A stretch of DNA of 25,684 nucleotides, from the IMG/VR virus record IMGVR_UViG_3300027909_000060, positions 1-25,684 of that record; one strand, written 5' to 3'. Below are positions 1 to 6,745 of the stretch, one piece after another (the first letter of the stretch is position 1; every line of letters starts with the position of its first letter). This DNA comes from a virus. The position numbers were made by a program, and so were the translations under genes. The notes beneath the pieces were generated by a model. The model did not search any database, was not told the DNA's origin, and saw nothing but the letters and a program-made list of their open reading frames with translations.

Positions 1-44
1 GTTTCCCCAGGCCACGTTCGCATCTCGATCGTACCCCCCGTCAC
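1..44 (-). CDS. possible start of a further early gene, cut by the window edge
   Basis: A reading frame starts just downstream of the cupin-like gene and runs off the left edge. It could begin at a GTG (base 44) or an in-frame ATG (base 23). A G-rich run lies inside the stretch between the two and could act as a ribosome binding site for the ATG. Only about 14 residues are visible, so nothing can be said about function. If the genome is circular, the next genes here would be packaging genes before the portal, but that is inference. The call rests only on position and frame. Confidence 0.25.
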   Translation of the reverse strand, partial: MTGGTIEMRTWPGE

Positions 45-82
45 ACCGTCTGGAGGGCGCCGCGCGCGTGTGGCCGACTCGA

Positions 83-508
83 TCAACAGAGCGGCGCGAA
101 TCGCCACGGATGCGCGTACGCGCCAACGAGAAACAACGTCCAGCAATCGGCGCCGAGTAACTCAATGCGATGGCGATCGTCTGGCGCGAGGATATTGACA
201 TCGCCGGCATGGTACTCGCGCCACTCGTGGCCCTGTGGTGTGCACCGGTACTCTCGGTATCCACCCACGAGGATGAGACTCGCCGCCCATTGCCACGGAT
301 GGCTATGCACTTCGCCGCCGGGATCCGAGTTGACAAAGTGGTGGAGAAACACGGCGGGCACATCCCCCCCTCCTCGCATGCGTGGCGTCCAGCCGGCCAC
401 AAAGTACCGATCGAGGTACGGATCCTCGTTGCGCGTAATCGCCTGGCGTTGACACCGAGCGGCGAGGGTTTCGCACCACTGGCGCACCATCGGATCCTCA
501 TCGGTCAT
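83..508 (-). CDS. cupin-like phage protein (141 aa)
   Basis: A 141-residue protein of a type seen as an unassigned gene in phages. The central part has a cupin-like pattern: a His-rich strand (EVHSHPWQWAASLIL), then a Gly-Tyr turn (VGGYREYR), a PGD-like turn (HAGDVNILAPDDRHRIEL) and a final strand with CWTLFLVG. The first motif (HSH) and the later DRH could supply metal ligands of a small beta-barrel. No substrate can be named. It is the most distal complete gene of the early operon here, and its ATG overlaps the stop of the HNH gene by four bases, so translation is probably coupled. The fold is a pattern-based inference. Confidence 0.6.
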   Translation of the reverse strand: MTDEDPMVRQWCETLAARCQRQAITRNEDPYLDRYFVAGWTPRMRGGGDVPAVFLHHFVNSDPGGEVHSHPWQWAASLILVGGYREYRCTPQGHEWREYHAGDVNILAPDDRHRIELLGADCWTLFLVGAYAHPWRFAPLC

Positions 509-864
509 GGTTCATACTCGCGATCCTCTTGCCAACGGCGCACGCCGCGCTTACTTTCCTCGGCGGTTTTGCGATCACTGCATTCCTGACACAAAGCTTG
601 CGTATTCTCGGGGACGTCCTCGCCGCCCTCGGCCAATGGGATCGTGTGGTCACGAATCGTGGCCGCCCGCACACGGCCGTGCGCCTCACACTGCACACAT
701 AGGGGATGGGCCGCAAACAATCGGGCGCGCTCCCGTTGCAGGCGTCGGCCGCGGATGCGTGGGCGGGCGCGCGCGCTCGAGGAAAAGCCAGGCCGCGGCG
801 CCGTGTGCCCACCGCAGTGGATACGCCCGCACAGATAACATGCGCGCGGCGGTGCCATCGGCAT
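505..864 (-). CDS. HNH endonuclease
   Basis: A 119-residue protein whose C-terminal half carries an HNH nuclease signature: a CxxC pair (HPLCVQCEAHG), the DH dipeptide of the beta-hairpin (ATIRDHTIPLAEGG), an Asn (VPENTQALC), and a second CxxC followed by a Lys (CQECSDRK). The two Cys pairs would bind the structural zinc; the His of DH is the expected general base. The N-terminus has another Cys/His cluster (CYLCGRIHCGGH) and an Arg-rich stretch. Small HNH proteins often sit next to terminase genes and help cos or pac cleavage. As the operon heads toward the missing packaging genes, that role is plausible; a free-standing homing nuclease is the alternative. Its ATG overlaps the upstream stop as TAATG. 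Confidence 0.8.
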   Translation of the reverse strand: MPMAPPRACYLCGRIHCGGHTAPRPGFSSSARARPRIRGRRLQRERARLFAAHPLCVQCEAHGRVRAATIRDHTIPLAEGGEDVPENTQALCQECSDRKTAEESKRGVRRWQEDREYEP

Positions 865-1286
865 TAGCTGGGTCTCACGAGGTCTTTCGACCCCTGGCGG
901 AGCTCGCGGAAGTCCATGAGCACGGCCGCCGCTTTCTCCGACTCAAAGCCGATCTTCTCGACGAAGAACTGATAGATGAGCGTGTCGGAGACGGCCGCTT
1001 CGATGGCTTCGCCGAGCATCCGATGAATCTCGCGCGCTTTGTCGAGATCCCATTGCGACATCTCGTCGTTGAAGGAGAATTCGATCATCCCCATTTGGGT
1101 CCGTTGGGAGAGGATGGTCGAGAAGGCGAGGTTATCGATCCTGGCTTCGTCGTGGCGCGCGTGTTTGCGGCGGAGGTGATCCATCAGGGCTTTGGCGAGA
1201 TAGGACGTGATGAGGGCCTCGTCCTGCTTGCCCGTCTGTTGTTTGGCGGTCCACTCGCAGAACGGGCACTGCCCTTCGATCATCAT
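864..1286 (-). CDS. hypothetical early protein with N-terminal C2H2-like motif
   Basis: I do not recognise this 140-residue protein. Near the N-terminus it has CPFCEW and then, about 30 residues on, HLRRKHARH, a spacing compatible with a degraded Zn finger (two Cys, two or three His). The middle and C-terminus look helical and acidic/basic mixed. The stop overlaps the HNH start by one base. The next gene upstream begins 28 bases away, so the two are probably co-transcribed. A nucleic-acid-binding accessory role would fit, but this is a guess. Confidence 0.7.
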   Translation of the reverse strand: MMIEGQCPFCEWTAKQQTGKQDEALITSYLAKALMDHLRRKHARHDEARIDNLAFSTILSQRTQMGMIEFSFNDEMSQWDLDKAREIHRMLGEAIEAAVSDTLIYQFFVEKIGFESEKAAAVLMDFRELRQGSKDLVRPS

Positions 1287-1314
1287 GGGTGCGTCTCCCT
1301 CGAGCTCACGGGTG

Positions 1315-1512
1315 TTAGCGCAAACCTCGCGTAACGTTCAGTGTCCGCACCTCGCGCAGTTCGTAGACGCCGACCTTGTCGCCGTGCTCGAAACGGCCGA
1401 ACGTGTCGTGTCCGAAGTAGGTGTCCTCGGCGCCGCGCACGACGTAGATCACGAGCGGCATCGTCGGCCGCGGCGCCGGCTTGGCCGCCCGCTTCGCCTT
1501 CCTCGCCGCCAT
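1315..1512 (-). CDS. small hypothetical early protein (65 aa)
   Basis: A short protein with a Lys/Ala/Pro-rich N-terminal tail (about 18 residues) followed by a compact part likely to be beta-stranded (PLVIYVVRGAEDTYFGHD and EHGDKVGVYELREVRTLNV). I do not recognise a family. The ATG follows directly on the TAG stop of the preceding gene, so it probably depends on the same message. The basic N-terminus suggests nucleic-acid contact, but there is no motif to support it. Confidence 0.6.
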   Translation of the reverse strand: MAARKAKRAAKPAPRPTMPLVIYVVRGAEDTYFGHDTFGRFEHGDKVGVYELREVRTLNVTRGLR

Positions 1513-1881
1513 CTAGACCTCGGCGCCAGCGACCTGCTCGCCGGCGTCTTCATCGTCCGGGGCGTCCTCGCCGCCCTCGCTGGGCTTCTTCACGCGAACT
1601 TTCACCGTTTCCTCCTCGTGCACGATCTCGATGTGGATGCCGTCGCGGTCGTACGAGGTTTTCTGATACTTCTTCATGAGCGAAAGCAGCTTCGCCTTCA
1701 GGCCGGTCTCCTGCTCGGTCAGGCGCATCCGCTCGTCGCGGATCTCGGCGTAGTCGTTCGCCGCGTTCTCGAGCGGTTTGATGGCACTGTCTTCGATGAG
1801 GTCCTGCTGGCGCGGGCGGCCGCGCTTCGGCTTGTCGGGCGTTGAGAGCTTGCGATCGGCCTTGCTCGCGCGTTTCGCCAT
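1513..1881 (-). CDS. hypothetical early phage protein (122 aa)
   Basis: A charged 122-residue protein of a kind common in phage early regions. The basic N-terminus (KPKRGRPRQ) resembles an AT-hook-like GRP core. It is followed by a likely helical hairpin of alternating acidic and basic residues (about residues 30-72), then a short strand pair (YDRDGIHIEIVHEEETVKVRV) and an acidic tail. No function is established to my knowledge. It is the same strand and operon as its neighbours. Confidence 0.65.
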   Translation of the reverse strand: MAKRASKADRKLSTPDKPKRGRPRQQDLIEDSAIKPLENAANDYAEIRDERMRLTEQETGLKAKLLSLMKKYQKTSYDRDGIHIEIVHEEETVKVRVKKPSEGGEDAPDDEDAGEQVAGAEV

Positions 1882-1885
1882 CGGT

Positions 1886-2101
1886 TCATCCTTCCGTCAA
1901 CATCGACTCTCGGGTCGTCACGGGCGCCAATCGCGGCATCATCCGCGCGACCAGTCGCCACCCGTGGCAGTTGTGGTCCCCGCAGCTGCACGGCACGATT
2001 TCGTACGGGTGGACGTACACCGCGATCCGGTTCCGCTGCAGCCACGCCGCGAAGGCGCTGCGCGTCATCACCGTGCGCGGCGCCGGCCTCAGTCCAGACA
2101 T
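1886..2101 (-). CDS. small Cys/His-containing hypothetical protein (71 aa)
   Basis: A 71-residue protein overlapping the end of the RusA gene by 13 bases. The start at 2101 is chosen because GGAGG lies five bases before the ATG; longer versions of this frame are overlaps of RusA. The middle holds a Cys-Ser-Cys-Gly-Asp-His-Asn-Cys-His cluster that may bind a metal. The family is unknown. Confidence 0.6.
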   Translation of the reverse strand: MSGLRPAPRTVMTRSAFAAWLQRNRIAVYVHPYEIVPCSCGDHNCHGWRLVARMMPRLAPVTTRESMLTEG

Positions 2102-2622
2102 GGCGCCTCCGACGACGGCGGCGTCCCGAGCCCGCGCGTGAACAGCGACGGCTGCACGCCGAACACGCGCTGATTCCGCGCGAGCGCCGCCACGCCCGCC
2201 GCCGGCTCGACCCAGATCTCCGCATGTGGCGCCGCGTCGGTCGCCGCATAGCGTTTCATCGCCACCAGGTCCACGACCTGGCTGTCGTCGCGAAAGACGA
2301 CTTGCGTGAGCGCGTCCTGCACGCCGCGCACGAACTTGTCCAGGTCGGGCGCTTTCGTGTGCGCCGTCACCCGCGCTGGCAGGGACTTCGGCCGCGGCAG
2401 ATAGAACGCCACCGTGAGCCGCACGCCGTCGGGGAGCAGCCCACGCTCGCTCGCCGGCCGCTCGAGGATCGCCGCCTGCGCCGCCGCCGCGACGAGCTGC
2501 TGCCACGACTTCAGACTGCGGTTGGTGTCGGTGATGATCGGGCGCGTCCAGCCCTTCGGCACGAACGCGCGCTTGCTGCCCATCTGCTGCGGCACGCCGA
2601 TGACGGTGAAGTGCAGCGTCAT
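2089..2622 (-). CDS. rusA-like: RusA-like Holliday junction resolvase
   Basis: A 177-residue protein with the RusA pattern: an N-terminal strand followed by a Gly/Lys-Arg segment (VIGVPQQMGSKRAF), then PDLDKFVRGVQDALT, and FRDDSQVVDLVAMKRYA. In RusA enzymes the conserved Asp residues of these last two motifs bind Mg2+ and cut four-way junctions. In phages they resolve replication or recombination intermediates before packaging. The C-terminal 40 or so residues extend past the usual RusA end of about 120-140 residues and are Ala/Pro-rich. Its ATG overlaps the preceding stop by four bases (ATGA). It belongs to the same early module as the exonuclease and ATPase. Confidence 0.88.
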   Translation of the reverse strand: MTLHFTVIGVPQQMGSKRAFVPKGWTRPIITDTNRSLKSWQQLVAAAAQAAILERPASERGLLPDGVRLTVAFYLPRPKSLPARVTAHTKAPDLDKFVRGVQDALTQVVFRDDSQVVDLVAMKRYAATDAAPHAEIWVEPAAGVAALARNQRVFGVQPSLFTRGLGTPPSSEAPCLD

Positions 2623-2864
2623 CGGTCCCTCGGATCACGAAACTCAGGGACGACGCCGGGCCGGAGCTCGCCGGGCTTCGGCTGGACGTCGCGAGTCGGC
2701 CGCACGAGCGCGGTCGCACAGTAGAAGCAGCGCGCCCGGCCACGCGACCGCCCGGGCGTCAGCCATGCCCGGCAGCGCGGACACCACCGGTCGAACCGTC
2801 CTGGCGCCGGGCTGCTCGGCGTGAGCTCGAGGTCATCGACGCAGCGCCGCGATTGCGTCGACAT
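2619..2864 (-). CDS. zinc-ribbon protein (81 aa)
   Basis: An 81-residue protein with two CxxC knuckles (WCPRCRAW and RCFYCATAL) about 15 residues apart, the form of a zinc ribbon. The rest is Pro/Arg-rich and probably flexible. The start is fixed by a four-base ATGA overlap with the gene before it, and its own stop overlaps the RusA start in the same way, so all three are probably translated in a coupled series. Longer forms of the frame only overlap the loader-like gene. The exact role is unknown; binding nucleic acid or a replication protein is plausible. Confidence 0.65.
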   Translation of the reverse strand: MSTQSRRCVDDLELTPSSPAPGRFDRWCPRCRAWLTPGRSRGRARCFYCATALVRPTRDVQPKPGELRPGVVPEFRDPRDR

Positions 2865-3451
2865 CACCCGTCCTCGCCGGGTTCGCGCTCGTGCGGCACC
2901 AGCGCGAGCAGCGCGCGCGCCATCGGGGACTGGCGCGGCACGCTCGCGAAGAACGCGGCACGAGCGGTATACCAGCGCGCGAGCTCGTCCCCGTGCGCCC
3001 AATGCCCCGTGACGACGACGCGATGGCGCGTGTTGTCGAATGCGCGCTCGGGCTGATCGTTGTGGTCGAACTCTGGCACGAACCGTAGGGGCCGCGCCGT
3101 CACGCCGGCGAGCTGACACGCGAGACACCCGCACGGGTCGTCCTCGTAGCGCTGGCGCTCGGCGCGGTGATACGCGGCGAGCTCGTCGGCGCTCATGACG
3201 CGACAGTCCGCCGGCGCCTCGCGGGCCCCGGCCGGCAACGCCTGGAACCAGTCGGCCGCCTTCGGAAACGTCCGCGACTGCTCGAGACAGGTCTTGCCGG
3301 CGGCGAGCACGGCCTCGAGCGGCGCCGACGCGAGGATCTTGAAATACGTCGTCGTCAGCTCCTCGAGTTCCGTCGGTTTGAGCTTCAGCCGAAACGCCCG
3401 CGCCATGTTGCTGAACGCCTGGTCGAACGTGCGCCGGTCGGCGGCGTCCAT
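2864..3451 (-). CDS. possible helicase-loader-type replication protein (195 aa)
   Basis: A 195-residue protein. The N-terminal 70 residues look like a helical bundle (LTTTYFKILASAPLEAVLAA, then CLEQSRTFPKAADWFQAL). This resembles the N-terminal domain of phage helicase loader/inhibitor proteins of the G39P type, in which helices lead to an FP.xAD motif. A CGCLAC cluster at the middle may bind metal. The C-terminal part is Arg/Ala-rich. It sits after the replisome-organiser-like gene, as loader genes often do. The ATG has no Shine-Dalgarno site, but it overlaps by one base (TGATG) the stop of another frame that appears to continue the gene upstream, so initiation by translational coupling is likely. 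The functional call is an inference. Confidence 0.55.
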   Translation of the reverse strand: MDAADRRTFDQAFSNMARAFRLKLKPTELEELTTTYFKILASAPLEAVLAAGKTCLEQSRTFPKAADWFQALPAGAREAPADCRVMSADELAAYHRAERQRYEDDPCGCLACQLAGVTARPLRFVPEFDHNDQPERAFDNTRHRVVVTGHWAHGDELARWYTARAAFFASVPRQSPMARALLALVPHEREPGEDG

Positions 3452-3718
3452 CACAGACGCACCGGTTGCACGACGACGGGCGCGGAGTGGCGCGCAGCGC
3501 CGAACGCAGCGACCCGTCTTCGTTGGTACTGAGTACCCGCGGCGCTCGCGCTTGCGTGGCGCTGCGCGCCCGCGGCGCTGCGTGCTGTCCTGATCTCTCG
3601 AAGAGAGATCCGGGTACGGGTACGGGATCGCGATCGCGCGCGCGCGCGCAGGATCGACGGAATCCGTTGGGTGTCCGAGCGGACAACTCGCGGACGGCAA
3701 TCGGTGTGCCAGCGTGAT
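3451..3718 (-). pseudogene. probable C-terminal part of the replisome-organiser gene in a shifted frame
   Basis: This stretch lies between the stop of the replisome-organiser-like gene and the next clear start. One frame stays open from upstream of that stop (from about 3846) to a TGA at 3451-3453, which overlaps the next ATG by one base. This is the junction type used throughout the operon. The frame is +1 relative to the organiser frame and encodes an Arg/Ser/Thr-rich low-complexity tail (RVVRSDTQRIPS, RSRSRTRTRISL), typical of the disordered C-terminus of such proteins. Removing one base in the G4 run at 3736-3739 would join the two. It could be a natural frameshift, a sequencing indel or a mutation. 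A CG-alternating run is also present near 3629-3650. Confidence 0.45.
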
Positions 3719-4111
3719 TTAGGCGCGCCCATTCTTCCCCGCTCGCTCATTTCGCTTGCGGATCCGGTCCTCTTTGCGCCGTTGTTTGATTTCCTTGGCC
3801 GACGGATTCCACTCGTCAAAATCGTGAATTCGAAAGCCCCCATCAACTTTTTCCAAGAGCCCAGCGAACACGAGCGCGTCAGCGACGGCGCGGGGCTTGG
3901 TCACATAACGGAAGCCGTCGATCGTGGTCATCGGGAGAAACCCATCCGTGAGGTACTTGTTCGTCCACATCAACGCGATCGCGTAGAACCCCATCGCGAT
4001 CGCCGCGCCGTTCAGGCCGATGCGTTGGCCCGCCAGATCGATCTTGGGGTGATTCAATAATTCGTCGTCGAGCTTGGCCCACATCGCCGGGTCACCGATC
4101 CTGTTGGTCAT
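3719..4111 (-). CDS. phage replisome organiser-like / replication initiation protein, N-terminal domain
   Basis: A 130-residue protein resembling the N-terminal winged-helix domain of phage replisome-organiser and DnaT-like proteins. It has WAKLDDELLNHPKI, an aromatic helix (AIAMGFYAIALMWTNKYLTDG), a second helical unit (VTKPRAVADALVFAGLLEKV), then FRIHDFDEWNPSAKEI and a very basic helix (KQRRKEDRIRKRNERA). This F-H-D-F..WNPS ending followed by a basic linker is a familiar arrangement. It probably binds the phage origin and helps load helicase. Family members usually continue with a Ser/Arg-rich tail; here the frame stops just after the basic helix, and the tail appears in the +1 frame. The start overlaps the small membrane protein gene by 20 bases. 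Confidence 0.65.
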   Translation of the reverse strand: MTNRIGDPAMWAKLDDELLNHPKIDLAGQRIGLNGAAIAMGFYAIALMWTNKYLTDGFLPMTTIDGFRYVTKPRAVADALVFAGLLEKVDGGFRIHDFDEWNPSAKEIKQRRKEDRIRKRNERAGKNGRA

Positions 4112-4229
4112 GGGCGGTCAGCCAGTCGTCGGAGACGCGCTCGGGCAAGCGGACGCGCGCCGGCGGCAGCACGAGCCACAGCACGAGCGCGAGCCACACG
4201 ATCGCGCCGACGACCAGGAGCGTCGTCAT
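4092..4229 (-). CDS. small single-span membrane protein (45 aa)
   Basis: A 45-residue protein with one hydrophobic segment (residues 4-21, LLVVGAIVWLALVLWLVL) followed by a basic and polar tail, so N-out/C-in insertion is likely. The start is set by an ATGA overlap with the stop of the preceding coiled-coil gene, and its end overlaps the replisome-organiser gene by 20 bases. I do not know a family. A membrane protein amid replication genes could anchor replication or alter the host envelope; neither is shown. Confidence 0.6.
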   Translation of the reverse strand: MTTLLVVGAIVWLALVLWLVLPPARVRLPERVSDDWLTAHDQQDR

Positions 4230-4393
4230 TCGCCGGCCGCCTTGCCCACGGCCCGCGGTTTGGTCGGTTTGGTTTTCGCCTTCGCGATCTCGTCCCGCAC
4301 GTGGCGCAGCGCCTCGCGCGCCGACTGGAGTTGGGCGATGTCGGCGTCGAGTTTCTCGATGGCTTGGTCAATCTGCCCGCGGCGTGCTCTCAT
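4226..4393 (-). CDS. small coiled-coil protein (55 aa)
   Basis: A 55-residue protein, almost certainly a single long helix. Residues 7-40 show heptad-like spacing of Ile, Leu and Ala (IDQAIEKLDADIAQLQSA), followed by a Lys/Pro/Thr tail (KAKTKPTKPRAVGKA). Both ends use ATGA overlaps, with the ATPase gene before and the membrane protein after. The family is unknown. It may be a small adaptor of the recombination proteins, but there is no direct evidence. Confidence 0.6.
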   Translation of the reverse strand: MRARRGQIDQAIEKLDADIAQLQSAREALRHVRDEIAKAKTKPTKPRAVGKAAGE

Positions 4394-5373
4394 GGCGCGA
4401 TCGCTCCTTTCTCGCTGGTGGTGGTTCCGGTTTTCAGGCGTTTGAGTCGCGTCTCATAGGCGGCGCGGATGGCCTTGACGACCGTTGGACTCAGCGCCGC
4501 TTTCACGCGCGCGAGCTCCTTGCCGACGTCAAGCAGCGCCTCGCGCGTGCGGGCGTCGGCGATCCGGACGAGCCAGTCGTCGGCGACCGTCTCGGCCGGC
4601 GCACTCGCGCGCGAGGCCGGCGCCGCGCCGCCCTTCGCCCAGGCGGCCAGACGGGCGCCCGACTCTTCGGTGATCGGTTCGTCTTTCGGGAAGAGCGCGC
4701 GGTGCTGCTCCTGCAGCTTGATCGGGTTTGGCACGCCGGGCCGATCGGCCATCAGGAGGAAACTGGCGGTGAGCTCGTACGGCAGGTTCTTCTCCGCGAT
4801 CGGGATCCAGCCGTGTAGGCCGGTGAGCGACTGCTTCTCGCGGATCTCCATCTTGCCGTTGTCGCCGCGGACCATTTCGATCTTCGGCTCGGCGCGGAAG
4901 CAGAGGATCAGGTGCGCGCGCACCTGGAGCAGGCGCTGCACCATCTGCTTGTGCGCCATCTTCGGTTTGATCCACGCGGCCATCTTGCAGGCCTCGCGTT
5001 TCTTCCAGTCGTCGCCGGCCATGCGATCGAGCTCGGCTTCCTGCCAGTCGAGAATGCCGCCTTCGCCAGCCCATTCATGCGACATCGAGTCAACGACGAT
5101 CACGGCGTACTTCGCCTGGTCGGCGCTGGCGATCGCATCGGCGTAACGGTCCGGGGTAAACGGCGGCGTGAGATCCCCGTGGTCGAAGCGGAAGGCATCG
5201 GCGTAGTGCTTCGCGCGGCCGGCTTCGGTGTCGATAACCGCGAACGGGCGCTCGCCGCTGATCCCTTTGGCCAGGCGCATTGCGGACCACGTCTTGCCGC
5301 TGCCGGTGCCGCCGGAGAGGCCGATCAGGAGGGCGACGTTTTCGCGGGCGGCTGGTCGGAAGCTGAAGGTCAC
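4390..5373 (-). CDS. Sak4-like RecA-fold ATPase (AAA_24 type)
   Basis: A 327-residue P-loop ATPase. Walker A is GGTGSGKT (residues 21-28), and a Walker B-like strand, YAVIVVDSMSHEW, follows around residue 90. This layout (Walker A very near the N-terminus, an early FAVIDTEAGRAKHYAD, then VVDS) matches phage nucleotide-binding proteins of the AAA_24/Sak4 group. These work as RecA-like ATPases that aid single-strand annealing recombination. The C-terminal third has a different, Ala/Arg-rich helical region (KELARVKAALSPTVVKAIRAA). The GTG start is preferred because AAAGGAAC lies just before it and it forms a GTGA overlap with the exonuclease stop. Direct coupling to an exonuclease supports a recombination role. 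Confidence 0.8.
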   Translation of the reverse strand: MTFSFRPAARENVALLIGLSGGTGSGKTWSAMRLAKGISGERPFAVIDTEAGRAKHYADAFRFDHGDLTPPFTPDRYADAIASADQAKYAVIVVDSMSHEWAGEGGILDWQEAELDRMAGDDWKKREACKMAAWIKPKMAHKQMVQRLLQVRAHLILCFRAEPKIEMVRGDNGKMEIREKQSLTGLHGWIPIAEKNLPYELTASFLLMADRPGVPNPIKLQEQHRALFPKDEPITEESGARLAAWAKGGAAPASRASAPAETVADDWLVRIADARTREALLDVGKELARVKAALSPTVVKAIRAAYETRLKRLKTGTTTSEKGAIAP

Positions 5374-6236
5374 CGCAGTTCCTTTTCTAACCACCACGCC
5401 TCGTGCGTCATCGGCAACGCCGCCCAGCACGTCCGCCGCGGATAGCCGATCCACTCGTTGCGCGCGCGCGCCTCGCGCCAGGCCTCGAGCGCATACAGGC
5501 ACTTCTTCTCCGCGAGCATCAACGCATCCGGCGCCAGGCTAATCACGGACAGCGCGTACGGTGCCGTCGTTTCCTGCACCGCGAACCGGAAGGTAGCGTC
5601 GAAGCCGGTGATCGCTTTCAGGCCGCGGAGATACCACGCGACCTGAATGTCGAACCCGGCATAGAACAGCGACCGCGACCAGGCGTCGGGGTTCGCGTTC
5701 GGGCTCGTCGTCGTCTTGTAGTCGTCGATCGCGTCGGGCCGCAGCCAGTCGAGGCGCGCGCGGCACCACACGTCCTCCTCGCGCCAGACGAGCGTTTGTT
5801 CCGGCTTGCCGTTGGTGAACATGCCGGCGCCGCCGTCCGTGTGCGCGTCGAGCTGCCCGCGCGCCGCGGCGACCATCGCCTGGACGTCGACCCAGCGCGC
5901 CTTCAAGAGCGGCGTCAGGCCGGCGGCGTAGGCCTCGTCGCGCGCCTGCTTGGCGGCGTTGGTCCGGTAATCCTTCGCGTCGATGATCGCGAGGGTGCTC
6001 ACCCCCTCGAGCAGGAGCGCATGCGCCGCCGTGCCGACGTCGAAGTGTTCGCCGTTCTCCTCGACGGCGCCGGGGTTGAGGCGCGGGTGCTGCTCCCGCG
6101 CATGCAGCGGCGAGGCGAGACAGATCAGTTTCGCGATCGAGCTCGAGAGCGACGGCTCGGGGCAGGGATCCGCATGGTAGGCGCGCGCCGGGAGCTCGTA
6201 GATGCCCGGCGCGTCGATAGTCAGGGCAGCAGGCAT
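5370..6236 (-). CDS. RecE-like PD-(D/E)XK exonuclease
   Basis: A 288-residue nuclease of the RecE/YqaJ-like PD-(D/E)XK group (resembling the DUF3799 family). Visible motifs are GTAAHALLLEG around His72, a first acidic motif RARLDWLRPD around Asp163, the core DDYKT (Asp171-Lys174), and FDIQVAWYLRGL (Gln198, Tyr202), a typical downstream helix. The order H...D...DxK...QxxxY is that of 5'-3' dsDNA exonucleases that make the single-stranded ends used in phage recombination. The start at 6236 has GGAAGAG nearby. The ATPase start overlaps its stop (GTGA), so the two form a recombination pair. Asp171 or Asp172 plus Lys174 would be the metal-binding core. Confidence 0.85.
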   Translation of the reverse strand: MPAALTIDAPGIYELPARAYHADPCPEPSLSSSIAKLICLASPLHAREQHPRLNPGAVEENGEHFDVGTAAHALLLEGVSTLAIIDAKDYRTNAAKQARDEAYAAGLTPLLKARWVDVQAMVAAARGQLDAHTDGGAGMFTNGKPEQTLVWREEDVWCRARLDWLRPDAIDDYKTTTSPNANPDAWSRSLFYAGFDIQVAWYLRGLKAITGFDATFRFAVQETTAPYALSVISLAPDALMLAEKKCLYALEAWREARARNEWIGYPRRTCWAALPMTHEAWWLEKELR

Positions 6237-6460
6237 GACTCTTCCGGTTTCCGGCAAAAGGCGCAGCGGCGGCCGCCGCGGCCGTCCGCAACGAATCGGT
6301 GCGTCAGGTAGATCGAGTCGTGGCAATTGGTGTACGGGCTCGGGCGCGGCGGTTCGTTCGGGCGCGCGTGCGCGAGGCGGTCGGCCTCGTCCTCGAGGCG
6401 CTCGCGCCGGCGCTCGGCCGCGGTCGGATGCTGTTTGAAGGGCGCGCGTTTGACCGGCAC
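6221..6460 (-). CDS. small Cys-rich hypothetical protein (79 aa)
   Basis: A 79-residue protein with a GTG start preceded by GAGGGG. The N-terminal half is Arg/Glu-rich and likely helical (AAERRRERLEDEADRLAHA). The C-terminal third contains CHDSIYLTHRF and RCAFCRKPEESC, a His/Cys set that could hold one zinc. It overlaps the exonuclease start by 16 bases, consistent with coupled translation. I do not recognise a family. Similar small zinc proteins next to recombination genes are common in phages. Confidence 0.65.
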   Translation of the reverse strand: MPVKRAPFKQHPTAAERRRERLEDEADRLAHARPNEPPRPSPYTNCHDSIYLTHRFVADGRGGRRCAFCRKPEESCLLP

Positions 6461-6472
6461 GGCAGGCCCCTC

Positions 6473-6745
6473 TCACGGGTGCGGGTCGAGCGTGCGCGCC
6501 TTGACGAGCGCCAGGTCGAGCGCCTCGACCAGCGCGCCGTCCAGGCGTTCGTCGTGATACGCCTGCACGACGCGTCGCGCGGCGCGGGCGAGCTCGAGGT
6601 GAACGCGCAGTAGTTGCTGTTGCTCGGTGACAAACCGTTCGATGGCGTGCCCGAGCGCGTCGAGTTCGACGGCGAGGTCGTGGGTCGCGTTCTCGTAGGA
6701 CGCGGCCGGCGTGGCGGCCGCAGGATCAGGGGCATCCGGCATCAT
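6473..6745 (-). CDS. hypothetical helical protein (90 aa)
   Basis: A 90-residue protein that reads as almost wholly helical after a Pro/Ala-rich N-terminus (first 15 residues). Leu, Ala and Val recur at helical spacing (DLAVELDALGHAIERFV, QLLRVHLELARAARRVV). The start is an ATG-ATG pair; the first forms an ATGA overlap with the preceding stop, so that one is chosen. The family and function are unknown. It belongs to the early operon between the DUF3846 region and the recombination genes. Confidence 0.6.
   Translation of the reverse strand: MMPDAPDPAAATPAASYENATHDLAVELDALGHAIERFVTEQQQLLRVHLELARAARRVVQAYHDERLDGALVEALDLALVKARTLDPHP

Noticed and set aside
3600-3655. CG-alternating and GTACGG/CGATCG short repeats as a regulatory or origin repeat
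   Set aside because: They are explained by the Arg/Ser/Thr-rich coding tail of the shifted organiser frame. There is no regular unit as in iterons.
5403-6311. Plus-strand frame of about 302 codons opposite the exonuclease
   Set aside because: Antisense composition bias; the exonuclease motifs on the minus strand explain the region.
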